Below the pieces are notes generated by a model. That model was given only the letters and a program-made list of their open reading frames with translations, searched no databases and was not told the DNA's origin. DNA of 64,000 bases, from assembly GCF_007859765.1 (NCBI RefSeq), contig NZ_SIHJ01000001.1, forward strand, positions 1,116,767 to 1,180,766, given 5' to 3'. The DNA comes from Posidoniimonas corsicana. GTDB lineage: Bacteria; Planctomycetota; Planctomycetia; Pirellulales; Lacipirellulaceae. The position numbers were made by a program, and so were the translations under genes. The first letter of the stretch is position 1. Every line of letters begins with the position of its first letter. Positions 19,471-27,829 of the stretch are shown here, one piece after another.

Positions 19471-20112
19471 CTATCCGACCTTTCTGGCTATCGCAATCAT
19501 TGACTTGGCAAGGGCCGGAACGCGACCGACTCGGCGGAAGCGGATGTCTTGGAACCCAGCCTCTTCCAACAACGAAGTTAGCGTGGCAATCGACCAGAAC
19601 TTGATGTGCCCATGGTCCCATAGGGCCGTGAAGTGCTTGTCCATGGTCCCAGATAGCGCCATCACGCAATTCTTGATGTAGCCGTGGTAGGGCGTGGAGA
19701 CAATGGCTACGCCGCCAGGCTCAACTAGCGAATAGAGCGTTGCCGCGTAGTCGCGCGGGGCGTACACGTGCTCGACCACTTCAAGGCTTATGACAAGTGG
19801 GGATGCGCCATACACAGGTGCCAGGTCATCATAGGCCGAGCCGACCTCCAGTCGAAGATCTGGATAGGCGGCTTTTGCCTGCGCGATCCCCTCGCTCGAT
19901 ACGTCGACCCCTGAAACATTGAAGCCCTGGCGTGCGAAGTGGTGTGCGACTGAACCGTTTCCGCACCCGAGGTCGAACAATCGCCTTGCTCCGCCTTGGC
20001 TCTCCGCGTGACGTTTGACCTCTTCGTCGACCGCTGGCAGCAGATACGCGTGCGAGCAGTTCTGTCCACTGCCCTCGTATTTGTAACCACTTATCTCGTC
20101 AACTTGCTTCAT
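19471..20112 (-). CDS. Class I SAM-dependent methyltransferase
   Basis: The ATG at 20112, eight bases after GGAGG, gives 213 residues. The SAM-binding motif I is RLFDLGCGNGSVAHHFARQG, followed by VSGVDVSSEGI and the post-motif region PLVISLEVVEHV typical of the Methyltransf_11/23 group. Its place between a glycosyltransferase and an acetyltransferase suggests O-methylation of a sugar or of a repeat-unit end in the exopolysaccharide. The substrate cannot be read from the sequence. It overlaps the end of the upstream acetyltransferase by 14 bases and its TAG abuts the next TTG start. Confidence 0.85.
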   Translation of the reverse strand: MKQVDEISGYKYEGSGQNCSHAYLLPAVDEEVKRHAESQGGARRLFDLGCGNGSVAHHFARQGFNVSGVDVSSEGIAQAKAAYPDLRLEVGSAYDDLAPVYGASPLVISLEVVEHVYAPRDYAATLYSLVEPGGVAIVSTPYHGYIKNCVMALSGTMDKHFTALWDHGHIKFWSIATLTSLLEEAGFQDIRFRRVGRVPALAKSMIAIARKVG

Positions 20113-20686
20113 CACAACTGCCTCCAGACGAGGATTCCCCCAATACACGATCTCCGAGGTAGGACGCAGGGTTCCCCCCCACAATTGCCCAATCCGGCAC
20201 GTCCTTGAACGCGGCCGCCCGGGCGCCTACCACGGCGCCCTCGCCGACCGTGACGCCGGGGCCGATGAACGCCTCGGCGCAGACCCACGCCTGCGGGCCA
20301 ATCGTGATCGGCGGCCGCAGCAGCGGCAGCGCCGGGTCGCGGTGGTCGTGCGTGCCGGCGCACAGGTGGGCCCGGTGCGAGATGGTGGCCCGGTCGCCGA
20401 TGCTCACCGGCCCCAGGTTGTACACCAGCGCGTCCTCGCCTATGGCCGCGCCGTCGCCGACGCTCAGCATCCAGGGGTAGTACACGATGGCCGTCGGGTA
20501 CACGTGCACGTCGCGGCCCACCCGAGCGCCCAGCCGCCGCAGCAGCCACCGCCGCCACGCGAAGCAGGGCCGCGGGCTGTAGCGGAACAGCGGCTTCGCC
20601 AGCCCCCACACGACCCGCAGCAGCAGCTCGCCACGCGAGTACTTGACCGCGCGGCGGTTCTCGGCGATGTCAAGCTCGGGGGGCAC
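20099..20686 (-). CDS. WcaF-like colanic-acid-type acetyltransferase
   Basis: The 195-residue protein is a left-handed parallel beta-helix acyltransferase. Hexapeptide turns are seen in VGRDVHVYPTAIVYYPWMLSVGDGAAIGEDALVYN and IGPGVTVGEGAVVGARA, and the segment HLCAGTHDHRDPALPL holds the catalytic His region of the WcaF/CatB group. Such enzymes move acetyl from acetyl-CoA to a sugar hydroxyl of the lipid-linked repeat. It lies in the minus-strand polysaccharide cluster and overlaps the methyltransferase gene. Upstream is a long repeat-rich intergenic stretch, so it may begin a separate transcript. Confidence 0.86.
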   Translation of the reverse strand: MPPELDIAENRRAVKYSRGELLLRVVWGLAKPLFRYSPRPCFAWRRWLLRRLGARVGRDVHVYPTAIVYYPWMLSVGDGAAIGEDALVYNLGPVSIGDRATISHRAHLCAGTHDHRDPALPLLRPPITIGPQAWVCAEAFIGPGVTVGEGAVVGARAAAFKDVPDWAIVGGNPASYLGDRVLGESSSGGSCDEAS

Positions 20687-20754
20687 GGGGGTTGGTGGGG
20701 GGTGGCTAGTGGCTGGTGGTTGGTGGGGGGCAGGCGGGGTACCTCGAGGGATGG

Positions 20755-20846
20755 CTCAAAAACAACTTCCTCATTGCATCCCTCTCCCCCAAGGAGGGAG
20801 AGGCAAGGTGAGGGGGTGAAAAAAAATCGCGGAAGTTGTTTTTGAG
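20755..20846. repeat. 92-bp MITE-like element with 16-bp terminal inverted repeats
   Basis: CTCAAAAACAACTTCC at 20755-20770 is repeated as its exact complement GGAAGTTGTTTTTGAG at 20831-20846. The interior contains a second, imperfect palindrome: CCTCTCCCCC at 20780-20789 facing GGAGGGAGAGG at 20793-20803, and a GTGAGGGGGTGAAAAAA tract. The size, the ends and the absence of coding capacity fit a miniature inverted-repeat element or a transcribed hairpin. No flanking target duplication is obvious. Confidence 0.6.
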
Positions 20847-20882
20847 TCAGCCAGAAGCTCGGGAGGGGAGGATCTTCGGCGC

Positions 20883-21070
20883 GGGACTTTTGTCCCGGTT
20901 GGCGACTTTTGTCCCTATTTACCAGTATCGATTGTTAGGGACAAAAGTCGTCCCCGATTGCGGCGCCGTCTTGGCGTTAGTCCCTTGCCAGCAAAGGGTT
21001 GTGTCGATTGTGCCGAGCGGGGCGGGCCGGCTTTTGTCCACCGTAGAGCGACAACAGGGACAAAAGTCGG
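20883..21070. repeat. Cluster of GGGACAAAAGTC words forming hairpins
   Basis: GGGACTTTTGTCCC at 20883-20896 is almost its own complement. CGACTTTTGTCCCT at 20903-20916 pairs perfectly over 14 bases with AGGGACAAAAGTCG at 20937-20950 across a 20-base loop. Further copies are CTTTTGTCC at 21031-21039 and GGGACAAAAGTCGG at 21057-21070. The arrangement could be a terminator-like or recombination-related structure, or tandem protein-binding sites. Confidence 0.6.
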
Positions 21071-21287
21071 ACAAAGCTGACGCCCCTACCAAGCCTCGTC
21101 GCTCGCCCCGACCATCGCCCCGTCCCGCGACCCGCAGCGGGCGCCACCGTGCCGTTCAAAAAAGCCCCCTGTGCCCGCCGGCACGCCATACCTCTTCAGC
21201 ATTCTCCCAGAGAGGGTGGCCTGGTTTCGACTTAAAAGTGGCAAGAAAACTGACTGTACACTGCCCCTCGCCCGCTCCCGGCTCGCG

Positions 21288-23075
21288 TTACTCTTGTAGA
21301 GTCCCTGATCCGGCATGCCCTGAATCGGATAGCTGCTTGCTCGATTCCGGCAGCATTTCGGGCGTATTTTGGCCCAACAGGAAGCTTTCCAGCATGTGGC
21401 TGCTCGACTCTAGCAACTCCGACAGCTCTTGTTGTTGCGACTCGGTAAAGGGCTGTTCTTGCTCGGCGAACACCTGGATCTGGATCAGCTTCTGAGGCCG
21501 GAGGCTAAGCTGTCGGGCGTGGCGCCATTTGTGGATGAGGGTGTCAACCGCGTAGCCGAGGCTTGGCAAGTGGGCAGGCGGCGCAATCAGCCGACCGTCC
21601 TCAAAGTAGTTGGCAAACGCGACCCGCCCGTAGGTTCCGCGCTCGCTCTCGAGGTCAGCGGTCACGTACCCCCCGCCTTCGACGGGAACATCGCTCGCCA
21701 GGGCGTGGTTGGCCTCACTGGTTTGCCGCCAACCCGAGTTGGTGTAGCAGCCGCAGACGTTGTGCCACCGCCGGTGAAACGGGAAGTCGATGGAGAGTAT
21801 GGCGGTGTGGTCTCCACCTGCGTCGGTGAGGTAGTAGACCATCGAGAGCGGGGCCAGCTCTGAGATCGTGTTGCGTTCCTGCAGCTCGTGCTTCGTGACG
21901 CGCCATGGAGCGACTGCAGCGTCCACACGCGACTCGTCGAGGTCGAGCAGTCGCGCTACCACGCCGCTACGGTCGAGGGTTGACGCGCGGTAATTTGCGT
22001 ACAGAGCATAGCCGTGCAGCAGACCAACCGCGGCGAAGCACACCGCCAGCGTTCCGAGACGCAGCGCCGGAACGGGGCGCACAGCGGGCCGGTCTAGCAG
22101 ACGCGCATCCCGGTCCGGCTGTGGAAACAGCAGGAAACTCACCGCACGGTTGTAGAACCTGGCGACGCGGCCTCGTTCCAATGAAAACCCTTCTTCCTGC
22201 CAGCCGTCAATCCGAGCGGCTAACGCCGCCAAGGCAAGATCGGTCGACCACAGGCAGAGCATCAGCACCGCGAATGCTGCTAGGCCAACCAACTCGTGCT
22301 GCGGCCCGGCTGTCAGGTCAATGCCGTGCCAACTGTACATCGCGGCGATAGCGGTGATCCGCGACGCGTTCATCAGCAACGCCCACCCGACGCTGCAGGC
22401 GATCAGCAAGAGCGTGTGCAGCAACGGCCGCTGGCGCCAGACCGCCAGCACCGCCGCCGCGGCGATCACGGACATGGTGGACACAACCCCGCTGCAGGCC
22501 TCATCAACAAACAACGGCTTGCCGGGCAGTTCGATGATGTTGCCCGCCCGAACGTGCAGCACGCCTAGGCTGTCAAGCATCAGGCTGCTGAGTCCCGAGC
22601 TGCGTTGCTGCAGCGCGGCGGCCAGCTTGCGGTCGGCTTCCAGCGGCATCCGCTGAGTGACCAAGAACAGGGCCCACAGGTCCCAGAACTGGACCGCGCG
22701 CACGCGTCGAACCACAAACGCGGCGGCGGCGAGCGTCAGCGTCGCGGCCGCGCCGCCCAGCCAAGGCCCAAACAGCCCCGCGTGCAGCAGCAGCACGCCC
22801 AGCGCGCCCGACAGACAAAGCAGTTCCGGCCACCACGAGCGGCTCGCCCGGGGCCCGATGGTCCCCTCGGCGGCCTGCCAACGCTGCCACGCCACGAACC
22901 CGATGAAGGCGTAGATGAACGGGAAGTAGGTGTACATGTCGCGAGACGCGAGCACCGACAGCTCGGCCGCGAAGAGGGGGAGCACGCCCAGAGCGATCGC
23001 CGCCGCGGCGGCAATGAACAGCGGCTTGCGACCGACGTGGAACTCGGCGTTCGTCGAAGCAAACGTGCTAGGCAT
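21288..23075 (-). CDS. Exosortase with C-terminal EpsI-like domain (XrtU-like)
   Basis: The ATG at 23075 follows GGGGAGG and gives 595 residues. The N-terminal 280 residues are a multi-helix exosortase with the catalytic triad in order: Cys194 in FVDEACSGV, Arg239 in LLMNASRIT and His260 in PQHELVG. A hydrophilic C-terminal part (about 360-560) with FPFHRRWHNVCGCYTNSGW resembles the EpsI companion domain usually found beside or fused to exosortases. The enzyme is predicted to cleave PEP-CTERM proteins at the inner membrane and to pass them to the surface or polysaccharide. Four PEP-CTERM signals occur elsewhere in this window. It lies among glycosyltransferases, as is typical. The subtype is inferred from planctomycete context. 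Confidence 0.88.
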   Translation of the reverse strand: MPSTFASTNAEFHVGRKPLFIAAAAAIALGVLPLFAAELSVLASRDMYTYFPFIYAFIGFVAWQRWQAAEGTIGPRASRSWWPELLCLSGALGVLLLHAGLFGPWLGGAAATLTLAAAAFVVRRVRAVQFWDLWALFLVTQRMPLEADRKLAAALQQRSSGLSSLMLDSLGVLHVRAGNIIELPGKPLFVDEACSGVVSTMSVIAAAAVLAVWRQRPLLHTLLLIACSVGWALLMNASRITAIAAMYSWHGIDLTAGPQHELVGLAAFAVLMLCLWSTDLALAALAARIDGWQEEGFSLERGRVARFYNRAVSFLLFPQPDRDARLLDRPAVRPVPALRLGTLAVCFAAVGLLHGYALYANYRASTLDRSGVVARLLDLDESRVDAAVAPWRVTKHELQERNTISELAPLSMVYYLTDAGGDHTAILSIDFPFHRRWHNVCGCYTNSGWRQTSEANHALASDVPVEGGGYVTADLESERGTYGRVAFANYFEDGRLIAPPAHLPSLGYAVDTLIHKWRHARQLSLRPQKLIQIQVFAEQEQPFTESQQQELSELLESSSHMLESFLLGQNTPEMLPESSKQLSDSGHAGSGTLQE

Positions 23076-23101
23076 GCTCTGTCCTCCCCTGGAGCGGTGG
23101 T

Positions 23102-24145
23102 CTAGTCGGTCGAGACACAAGCCGGTGGCGGGCCGCCCCCCAACACCCATTCGTAAACGTCGATCATCTGGCGGGCGATCTCCGGCCACGAGAACTGCTG
23201 CTCAACATAGGCGCGACCGCGGAGGCCCATCGCCCGCAGCTCGTCAGGCGGGGTTCGCATCGCCGAATGGAGGGTGTCGCGCAACACGTCGGGCTGCATC
23301 GGGATCCACCAGCCGCAGCGTTCCGTTTGGAGGCACCTCCACGGCGCGCCATGCGTGGTGATGACCGGCACGCCCGCCATCAGCGACTCGGCGACCACGA
23401 CGCCGAAATTCTCGCTGTAGGTCGGGAGAACAAACAGGCTTGCCTGCTGCAGGAGCCGGTGCTTTGGTTCACCTTCGACAGATCCAATGTACCGCACCCC
23501 AGTTTGCAGCTTGGCCTTGGCGAGAATACCTTCCTCGTCAGGTCCAGCGATGACTAGGTCCCACCCCTGAGGCGCCAAGCCTCCCCAGGCCTCCAGAAGC
23601 TCTTGGATGCCCTTCTTGCGATGCACGCGGGAGAGGAATAGCACGTAGGGACGCGACGGAGGGGCAGCGTCTGCCTCGGTGAGCGGCAATGGCTCGACCC
23701 CATTTGGGATCATCGCGATCGGCTGGCGTGCGCCGAGTTCACGAAGTTCCGCAAGCTCCATCTCACTCGTTGCGTGAACCAGGGCGGCCTCCATAAGATC
23801 GCGCCGCGCAAACGCCCACCAGGCTATGCTTTTCTTCCATCTGCGGAAGTTCATCGCCCAGGGGCTAAGCATTCCTCTTGGCGTAACGATTCTAGGCACA
23901 GAGAACCGGCGTGCAGCCTCAGCGGATGAACGGTTAATCTGGAGCCATTGCCCGTGATCGTGGATCACGCCCTGGCACCGAGTGGCGAAGCGTTCTAGCA
24001 CTTCCTTGGGAGTTACAGTAACCTCTACATGCCAGTCGCGTTTTTGAGCTGCGATGCTCCGACAAAGCGCAGGGACGGTCCGTGACGGTCCGCCTTTGCT
24101 AGGTTCGAGCGAAGCGACTGAGTGCAGTGCAATCACTTGGTTCAA
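23102..24145 (-). CDS. Glycosyltransferase family 4
   Basis: The 347-residue protein has a GT-B fold with RIVTPRGMLSPWAMNFRRWKK, the donor-domain start YVLFLSRVHRKKGIQELLEAW and the signature FVLPTYSENFGVVVAESLMAGVPVITT, including the conserved E-x7-E. This GT4 subgroup often adds mannose, fucose or glucose in exopolysaccharide loci. The start is TTG, after GGAAGA. It lies 26 bases before the exosortase and is divergent from the acyltransferase at 24164, with only 18 bases between, so its promoter must lie inside that gene or further upstream. Confidence 0.88.
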   Translation of the reverse strand: MNQVIALHSVASLEPSKGGPSRTVPALCRSIAAQKRDWHVEVTVTPKEVLERFATRCQGVIHDHGQWLQINRSSAEAARRFSVPRIVTPRGMLSPWAMNFRRWKKSIAWWAFARRDLMEAALVHATSEMELAELRELGARQPIAMIPNGVEPLPLTEADAAPPSRPYVLFLSRVHRKKGIQELLEAWGGLAPQGWDLVIAGPDEEGILAKAKLQTGVRYIGSVEGEPKHRLLQQASLFVLPTYSENFGVVVAESLMAGVPVITTHGAPWRCLQTERCGWWIPMQPDVLRDTLHSAMRTPPDELRAMGLRGRAYVEQQFSWPEIARQMIDVYEWVLGGGPPPACVSTD

Positions 24146-24163
24146 CTGAGCGTCTTCCAGCTA

Positions 24164-24739
24164 ATGCCAGCCCTAAAGTACTTCCGTCGCGGTGGCATTG
24201 TATACGGAACCTGCTACACAGCGCGTCAAGGGTTTGCGTATATCCAACGCAGCTTCGCGAGCATCATCCACTCCCAGAGTTTCGCTTCCTGCGGAGCAGA
24301 CTTTCGTTGTGGAGTGGGTGTTTTCATCGACTACCCGCGCAACATTCGAGTTGGTCATCGCTGCTTAATTGACAACGGAGTTGCAATTGGAGCAGAGTTG
24401 CCGCAGGGATCATTAATCATCGGCGATGACGTCCAAATCAACCGGAACTGCAGCATCGACTTCTCGGGGACTCTCACCATAGGGAACGGCACTCTCATCT
24501 CAGCGGAGTCAACAATCTTGACCCACGATCACGGTCTCGACCCGCGATCAACTCCTGAAGGAGCATCGCTAGAGATCGGTGACTTTGTATGGATTGGCGC
24601 TAGATCTATCATCCTACACTCGGTGAGCCAAATCGGCGCGCGATCAGTAATAGCTGCGGGATCGGTTGTCACCAAAGATGTTCCGTCAGACACGGTTGTT
24701 GCCGGAAACCCGGCGAGACCGATTCGGCGCAAGACGTAA
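24164..24739 (+). CDS. Hexapeptide-repeat acyltransferase (WbbJ/serine-acetyltransferase-like)
   Basis: The 191-residue protein has left-handed beta-helix repeats: VGHRCLIDNGVAIGAELPQGSLIIGDDVQINRNCSIDFSG split over several turns, the catalytic-His segment STILTHDHGLDP, and the closing turn IGARSVIAAGSVVTKDVPSD with VVAGNPARPIR. It likely acetylates a sugar in the polysaccharide. It is the only plus-strand gene in the cluster and faces the sulfotransferase, whose stop is eight bases away, so it may have been inserted. Base composition here is visibly lower in GC than in the cluster flanks. Start chosen as the ATG giving a normal family length. Confidence 0.83.
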   Translation: MPALKYFRRGGIVYGTCYTARQGFAYIQRSFASIIHSQSFASCGADFRCGVGVFIDYPRNIRVGHRCLIDNGVAIGAELPQGSLIIGDDVQINRNCSIDFSGTLTIGNGTLISAESTILTHDHGLDPRSTPEGASLEIGDFVWIGARSIILHSVSQIGARSVIAAGSVVTKDVPSDTVVAGNPARPIRRKT

Positions 24740-24746
24740 ACAGCGT

Positions 24747-25622
24747 TTAGCTAGCAAACGTGGAGATGGATTCCTCTAGAGAGCCGAGCACCTTGATTCC
24801 CCAAGTCTCACGAAATACCCCTGCATCCTTCTTCAGCATGCCGTGTAGGTACTCTACTGTTTCAGCGCTAGGCCGACGGTAGGAATTCGCCTCCTTCCTG
24901 TAGCTAACACTTGCCCCTAACCGCCGCCTCAAATCGCCGCTCATCGCCCGCCGCAAGGTCTTGCGGTAAATTGCCGAGTTCGCGAACCAACCGGCAAGTC
25001 GCATCGGGGTTCGCCGCTGTGCCCTGGAATTCCATACTTCAGTGCTCGCCAGTTTGACTGGCTCGAGACCTAAGAAGCTAAAAACTTTGGCGGCCCCGGC
25101 ACACCGACTCGCTGAGTACTGCTCAAAACCGACGCACATTACCTGCGATGTCGGGAACACGCTTGTCCATCGTTCAATCTGTGTCGCGTACCTGCTAAAG
25201 TCCACGTAGTGACTCTCACGGCGCAATTCTGAATCGATATCCCCGCTAACGCGGCCCGTGTCCAACCAGTGGTTATAGTGACTCACGCACCGCCCGATAA
25301 CATTACGCACGATGTAGATGACTCGCAAATCCGGCCCAATTACCTTCAAGGCGCGACCTGGCGCGCCGTTGTACATGGGAGACATGGTGTACATTGTGGA
25401 CGCTTCACCACACAGCGCTGATGTGGGAGCTGCGCGGAATAGCTTAAGGTACGCCTTAAGCCCTCGTGGTGTTAAGACATCATCACTAGAGAGCGAATTG
25501 GGCTCTTTCTCATCAGGGAAGAATACTCGCGGGTGTTGGTCGAGGTCACGGAATAACGTTGTCGTGCCTGACTTCATCGCGCCTATGACTAGAAAGTCCG
25601 GCGTTCTCAACGTTTTCCCCAA
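24747..25622 (-). CDS. PAPS-dependent sulfotransferase
   Basis: The 291-residue protein opens PDFLVIGAMKSGTTTLFRDL, the 5'-phosphosulfate-binding loop, and has VIYIVRNVIGRCVSHYNHW, the 3'-phosphate-binding motif of the sulfotransferase superfamily. It would move sulfate from PAPS to a hydroxyl of a sugar, in this context probably in the exopolysaccharide. The start TTG immediately follows the TAG of the polymerase-like gene. Codon and base use are less GC-rich than in the surrounding genes, a hint of transfer. The acceptor is not known. Confidence 0.86.
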   Translation of the reverse strand: MGKTLRTPDFLVIGAMKSGTTTLFRDLDQHPRVFFPDEKEPNSLSSDDVLTPRGLKAYLKLFRAAPTSALCGEASTMYTMSPMYNGAPGRALKVIGPDLRVIYIVRNVIGRCVSHYNHWLDTGRVSGDIDSELRRESHYVDFSRYATQIERWTSVFPTSQVMCVGFEQYSASRCAGAAKVFSFLGLEPVKLASTEVWNSRAQRRTPMRLAGWFANSAIYRKTLRRAMSGDLRRRLGASVSYRKEANSYRRPSAETVEYLHGMLKKDAGVFRETWGIKVLGSLEESISTFAS

Positions 25623-26930
25623 CTAGACCTCGATTTCCCTGGAGTTAGACAGTGAGCTTCTACCCCTGCATACGATTAGGGCGGGCACAACAAGTACTAT
25701 TAGCCGGATAACTCCAAGCCAAAAGCGGTTCGTGTCGTGTGATATCGTATTCGCCATGGTGAAGACCGCGTTAGCCCAAATCCCCATCGCAAGTGCACTT
25801 CCACTTCGTGCCGCACGATACACAATTCCGATCGAGTAGCTGAAGGCAAAGAATAGTAGAGACCCAAAGTAGCCAAACGCCTCGTAAGCACGTGCAATCC
25901 CCGTCGTCGGAGTGCCTAGCGGTTCTCTGTATCCGAATACCTTAAATCCGTCCGGTGCAGACTGAGTGGTGGGAATAATGTGGTCCCGTAGATCGCCAAA
26001 CAGTTGCCGCGGCAGTAACAGCCGCCCAACTGTCACCAAATCGGCCGTTCCGAGGTCGTAGTCCCAGGTGCGAGACTTTGCTTCGATCGCAAACGCAGCA
26101 TTAGTGGTCTCAGCTGTCGCCACGCTCGTTGCTGCCTCTGACAGATCCATTCGTTCGACCGCTGTCGTCGCAGCTTCGCCCATCGCCTCCACCGAAACGC
26201 CATGCGCAGCCCACTGACCGGCGCCATCATGGAGTGCATGCCTGTACGATTTCCCAAATGCGAGAAGGATCACCAATCCAGGAACTGCTACGAGACCAAT
26301 CCATGTCGGTGGACGCTTGCCTCGGGTGAACCACAAGGCACCTAGTACGACGAGCGCAATCTCCGCCACCGCAGTCCGCTTTGCGACTACAAAGACCCGG
26401 TATAGCATAAATGCAGCGGAGATACCCAATGGCAGGAGGTAGGACCGATTCTTGGTCCGCATCCACCCGGTAAGCGCAAAGCCAAACGAAATCGCTAGAG
26501 ACGTCGACAGGAAAGCTATCATCGCAACTGGCCCCTCGGGTTGTCGGGACTCTCTCAGGTGCGATGGCAGAGTAGAAAGCAAGGCGAGAGTTGCGATGCC
26601 GACCGACAGCAACCACCATGTTACAGCTACATAGTTAACCTCGGGTTGCTTAAGGGCATTCTTCCAGCGAGCGCTCTTCTGCGAGGCCTCGTAGCCACCG
26701 ATCGCCATCGCCAGGCACAGCGTAGCCATCAGGATTGTCTTGCTTATCGCCCCGGGTGGAAGCGAATTTGATTCCGACAAGAGCCAGAACTGAGGCCCCC
26801 AGAACCCAATAAAGATAATGGAGACAATAAACGACAGTGATAAGATCCCCTCGGGCCGCCTTACGCCGCGGTACACTCCAACCGAGGCTGTAGTGAAGAA
26901 AACGATGAGCTCCAAATTCGCGTGATCCAC
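25623..26930 (-). CDS. O-antigen/oligosaccharide repeat-unit polymerase-like membrane protein
   Basis: The 435-residue protein starts with GTG and shows about ten to twelve hydrophobic segments, for example FIVSIIFIGFWGPQFWLL (read as LSFIVSIIFIGFW) and VNYVAVTWWLLSVGIATLALL. A large polar loop lies in the middle-to-late part (GQWAAHGVSVEAMGEAATT). Wzy proteins share little sequence, so the call rests on topology, length and its position between flippase, sulfotransferase and glycosyltransferase genes. It would join repeat units at the outer face of the inner membrane. An alternative is another multi-helix envelope protein. Confidence 0.66.
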   Translation of the reverse strand: MDHANLELIVFFTTASVGVYRGVRRPEGILSLSFIVSIIFIGFWGPQFWLLSESNSLPPGAISKTILMATLCLAMAIGGYEASQKSARWKNALKQPEVNYVAVTWWLLSVGIATLALLSTLPSHLRESRQPEGPVAMIAFLSTSLAISFGFALTGWMRTKNRSYLLPLGISAAFMLYRVFVVAKRTAVAEIALVVLGALWFTRGKRPPTWIGLVAVPGLVILLAFGKSYRHALHDGAGQWAAHGVSVEAMGEAATTAVERMDLSEAATSVATAETTNAAFAIEAKSRTWDYDLGTADLVTVGRLLLPRQLFGDLRDHIIPTTQSAPDGFKVFGYREPLGTPTTGIARAYEAFGYFGSLLFFAFSYSIGIVYRAARSGSALAMGIWANAVFTMANTISHDTNRFWLGVIRLIVLVVPALIVCRGRSSLSNSREIEV

Positions 26931-27016
26931 TGCCGATTAACCTTGGCTTGCTACAGAGTCCTTGTGAGACAAAGGGGCAGCGGACGAGTCACGGCGATTC
27001 TCAACCTCCCTCAACA

Positions 27017-27829
27017 TTAGATTCGAGCTGTCCAAGTGTGATCGCGTTCATAGCCCAGCGCAACAAGTTGGTCGCCTGCATGCTCCTTGAACGCAGCAAC
27101 GGCCGCCGGCGTGAAGTGGTTCTTCCAATCGCCCGCGATACCCTTCCTGTTGTGCGAGCTTGCGTCACTCTCTCCTGGCTTCCTGCCCGTTTGCCTCTCG
27201 AAGCTGAATTTCTCCACTGTATCTCGTACTCGGACAGGATCGGCAGGCGTCCCCGAATGCGATTCGATGGCCCTGCCGAGGGTTCCGGCGCAGTCGGATA
27301 GTAAATCTTCGTAGCGCACCAATGCGACATGTTCCCGACTTGAAGTCCATTGCTGAACGTGGTCCGCCCAAGGAGTTGAAATGCCTAGCGGGCGTGTGCA
27401 CCAGCGTGTGACGAAGGTTGCCATGTTCTCCGCCGAACTTTCCACTGACCATCTATCGGCAACGGCTTCGGGAAACAATCGCTGAACGTACGCTTTCGTT
27501 CCCTCGTCGCCCGCTTCCAATCCTCGGAGCACGTGAAAATAGGCTGATGTGCAGACGTCTCGCCCATCCCTGTACAGGTAGAAGACGCGTCGAAGCCGTG
27601 GGCTGTACTTCCAGTGGTTCTGGATAACACAGCTGCAGCCCATAGGGAACACTGTGTGCGTGGGCTTGGGTATCTGGAGGTAGTCAGCGACCATCTTCGC
27701 CAGCCAAGTTCCACCCGACTTGGGAAACTCCGTCACGTAGTAGAACGGGAACGACTCGCCCCAGAACTCTCCAACGAACCTTGTCGAGCGAGTGCCGAAC
27801 CGACGCATCCACCCGGAGATGTAGCTCAT
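27017..27829 (-). CDS. Sulfotransferase (second)
   Basis: The ATG at 27829 overlaps the stop of the flippase gene (ATGA) and gives 270 residues. YYVTEFPKSGGTWLAKMVADYL is the 5'-phosphosulfate loop, RRVFYLYRDGRDVCTSAYFHVL the 3'-phosphate site, and HVALVRYEDLLSD together with NRKGIAGDWKNHFT are the conserved C-terminal blocks of the classic sulfotransferase domain. It differs clearly from the sulfotransferase at 24747, so the two probably modify different positions. The product would be a sulfated polysaccharide. The open frame extends upstream to 28195 but that part is the shadow of the flippase gene. Confidence 0.87.
   Translation of the reverse strand: MSYISGWMRRFGTRSTRFVGEFWGESFPFYYVTEFPKSGGTWLAKMVADYLQIPKPTHTVFPMGCSCVIQNHWKYSPRLRRVFYLYRDGRDVCTSAYFHVLRGLEAGDEGTKAYVQRLFPEAVADRWSVESSAENMATFVTRWCTRPLGISTPWADHVQQWTSSREHVALVRYEDLLSDCAGTLGRAIESHSGTPADPVRVRDTVEKFSFERQTGRKPGESDASSHNRKGIAGDWKNHFTPAAVAAFKEHAGDQLVALGYERDHTWTARI

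Larger units (their letters stand above)
20687..21287. other. Repeat-rich intergenic region
   Basis: About 600 bases without a credible gene lie between two minus-strand cluster genes. They hold a GT-rich tract (about 20690-20745), a 92-base element with terminal inverted repeats, and five copies of GGACAAAAG-like words in both orientations. Both repeats are listed separately. No promoter was identified by eye, though one for the WcaF-like gene would be expected here. Confidence 0.6.
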
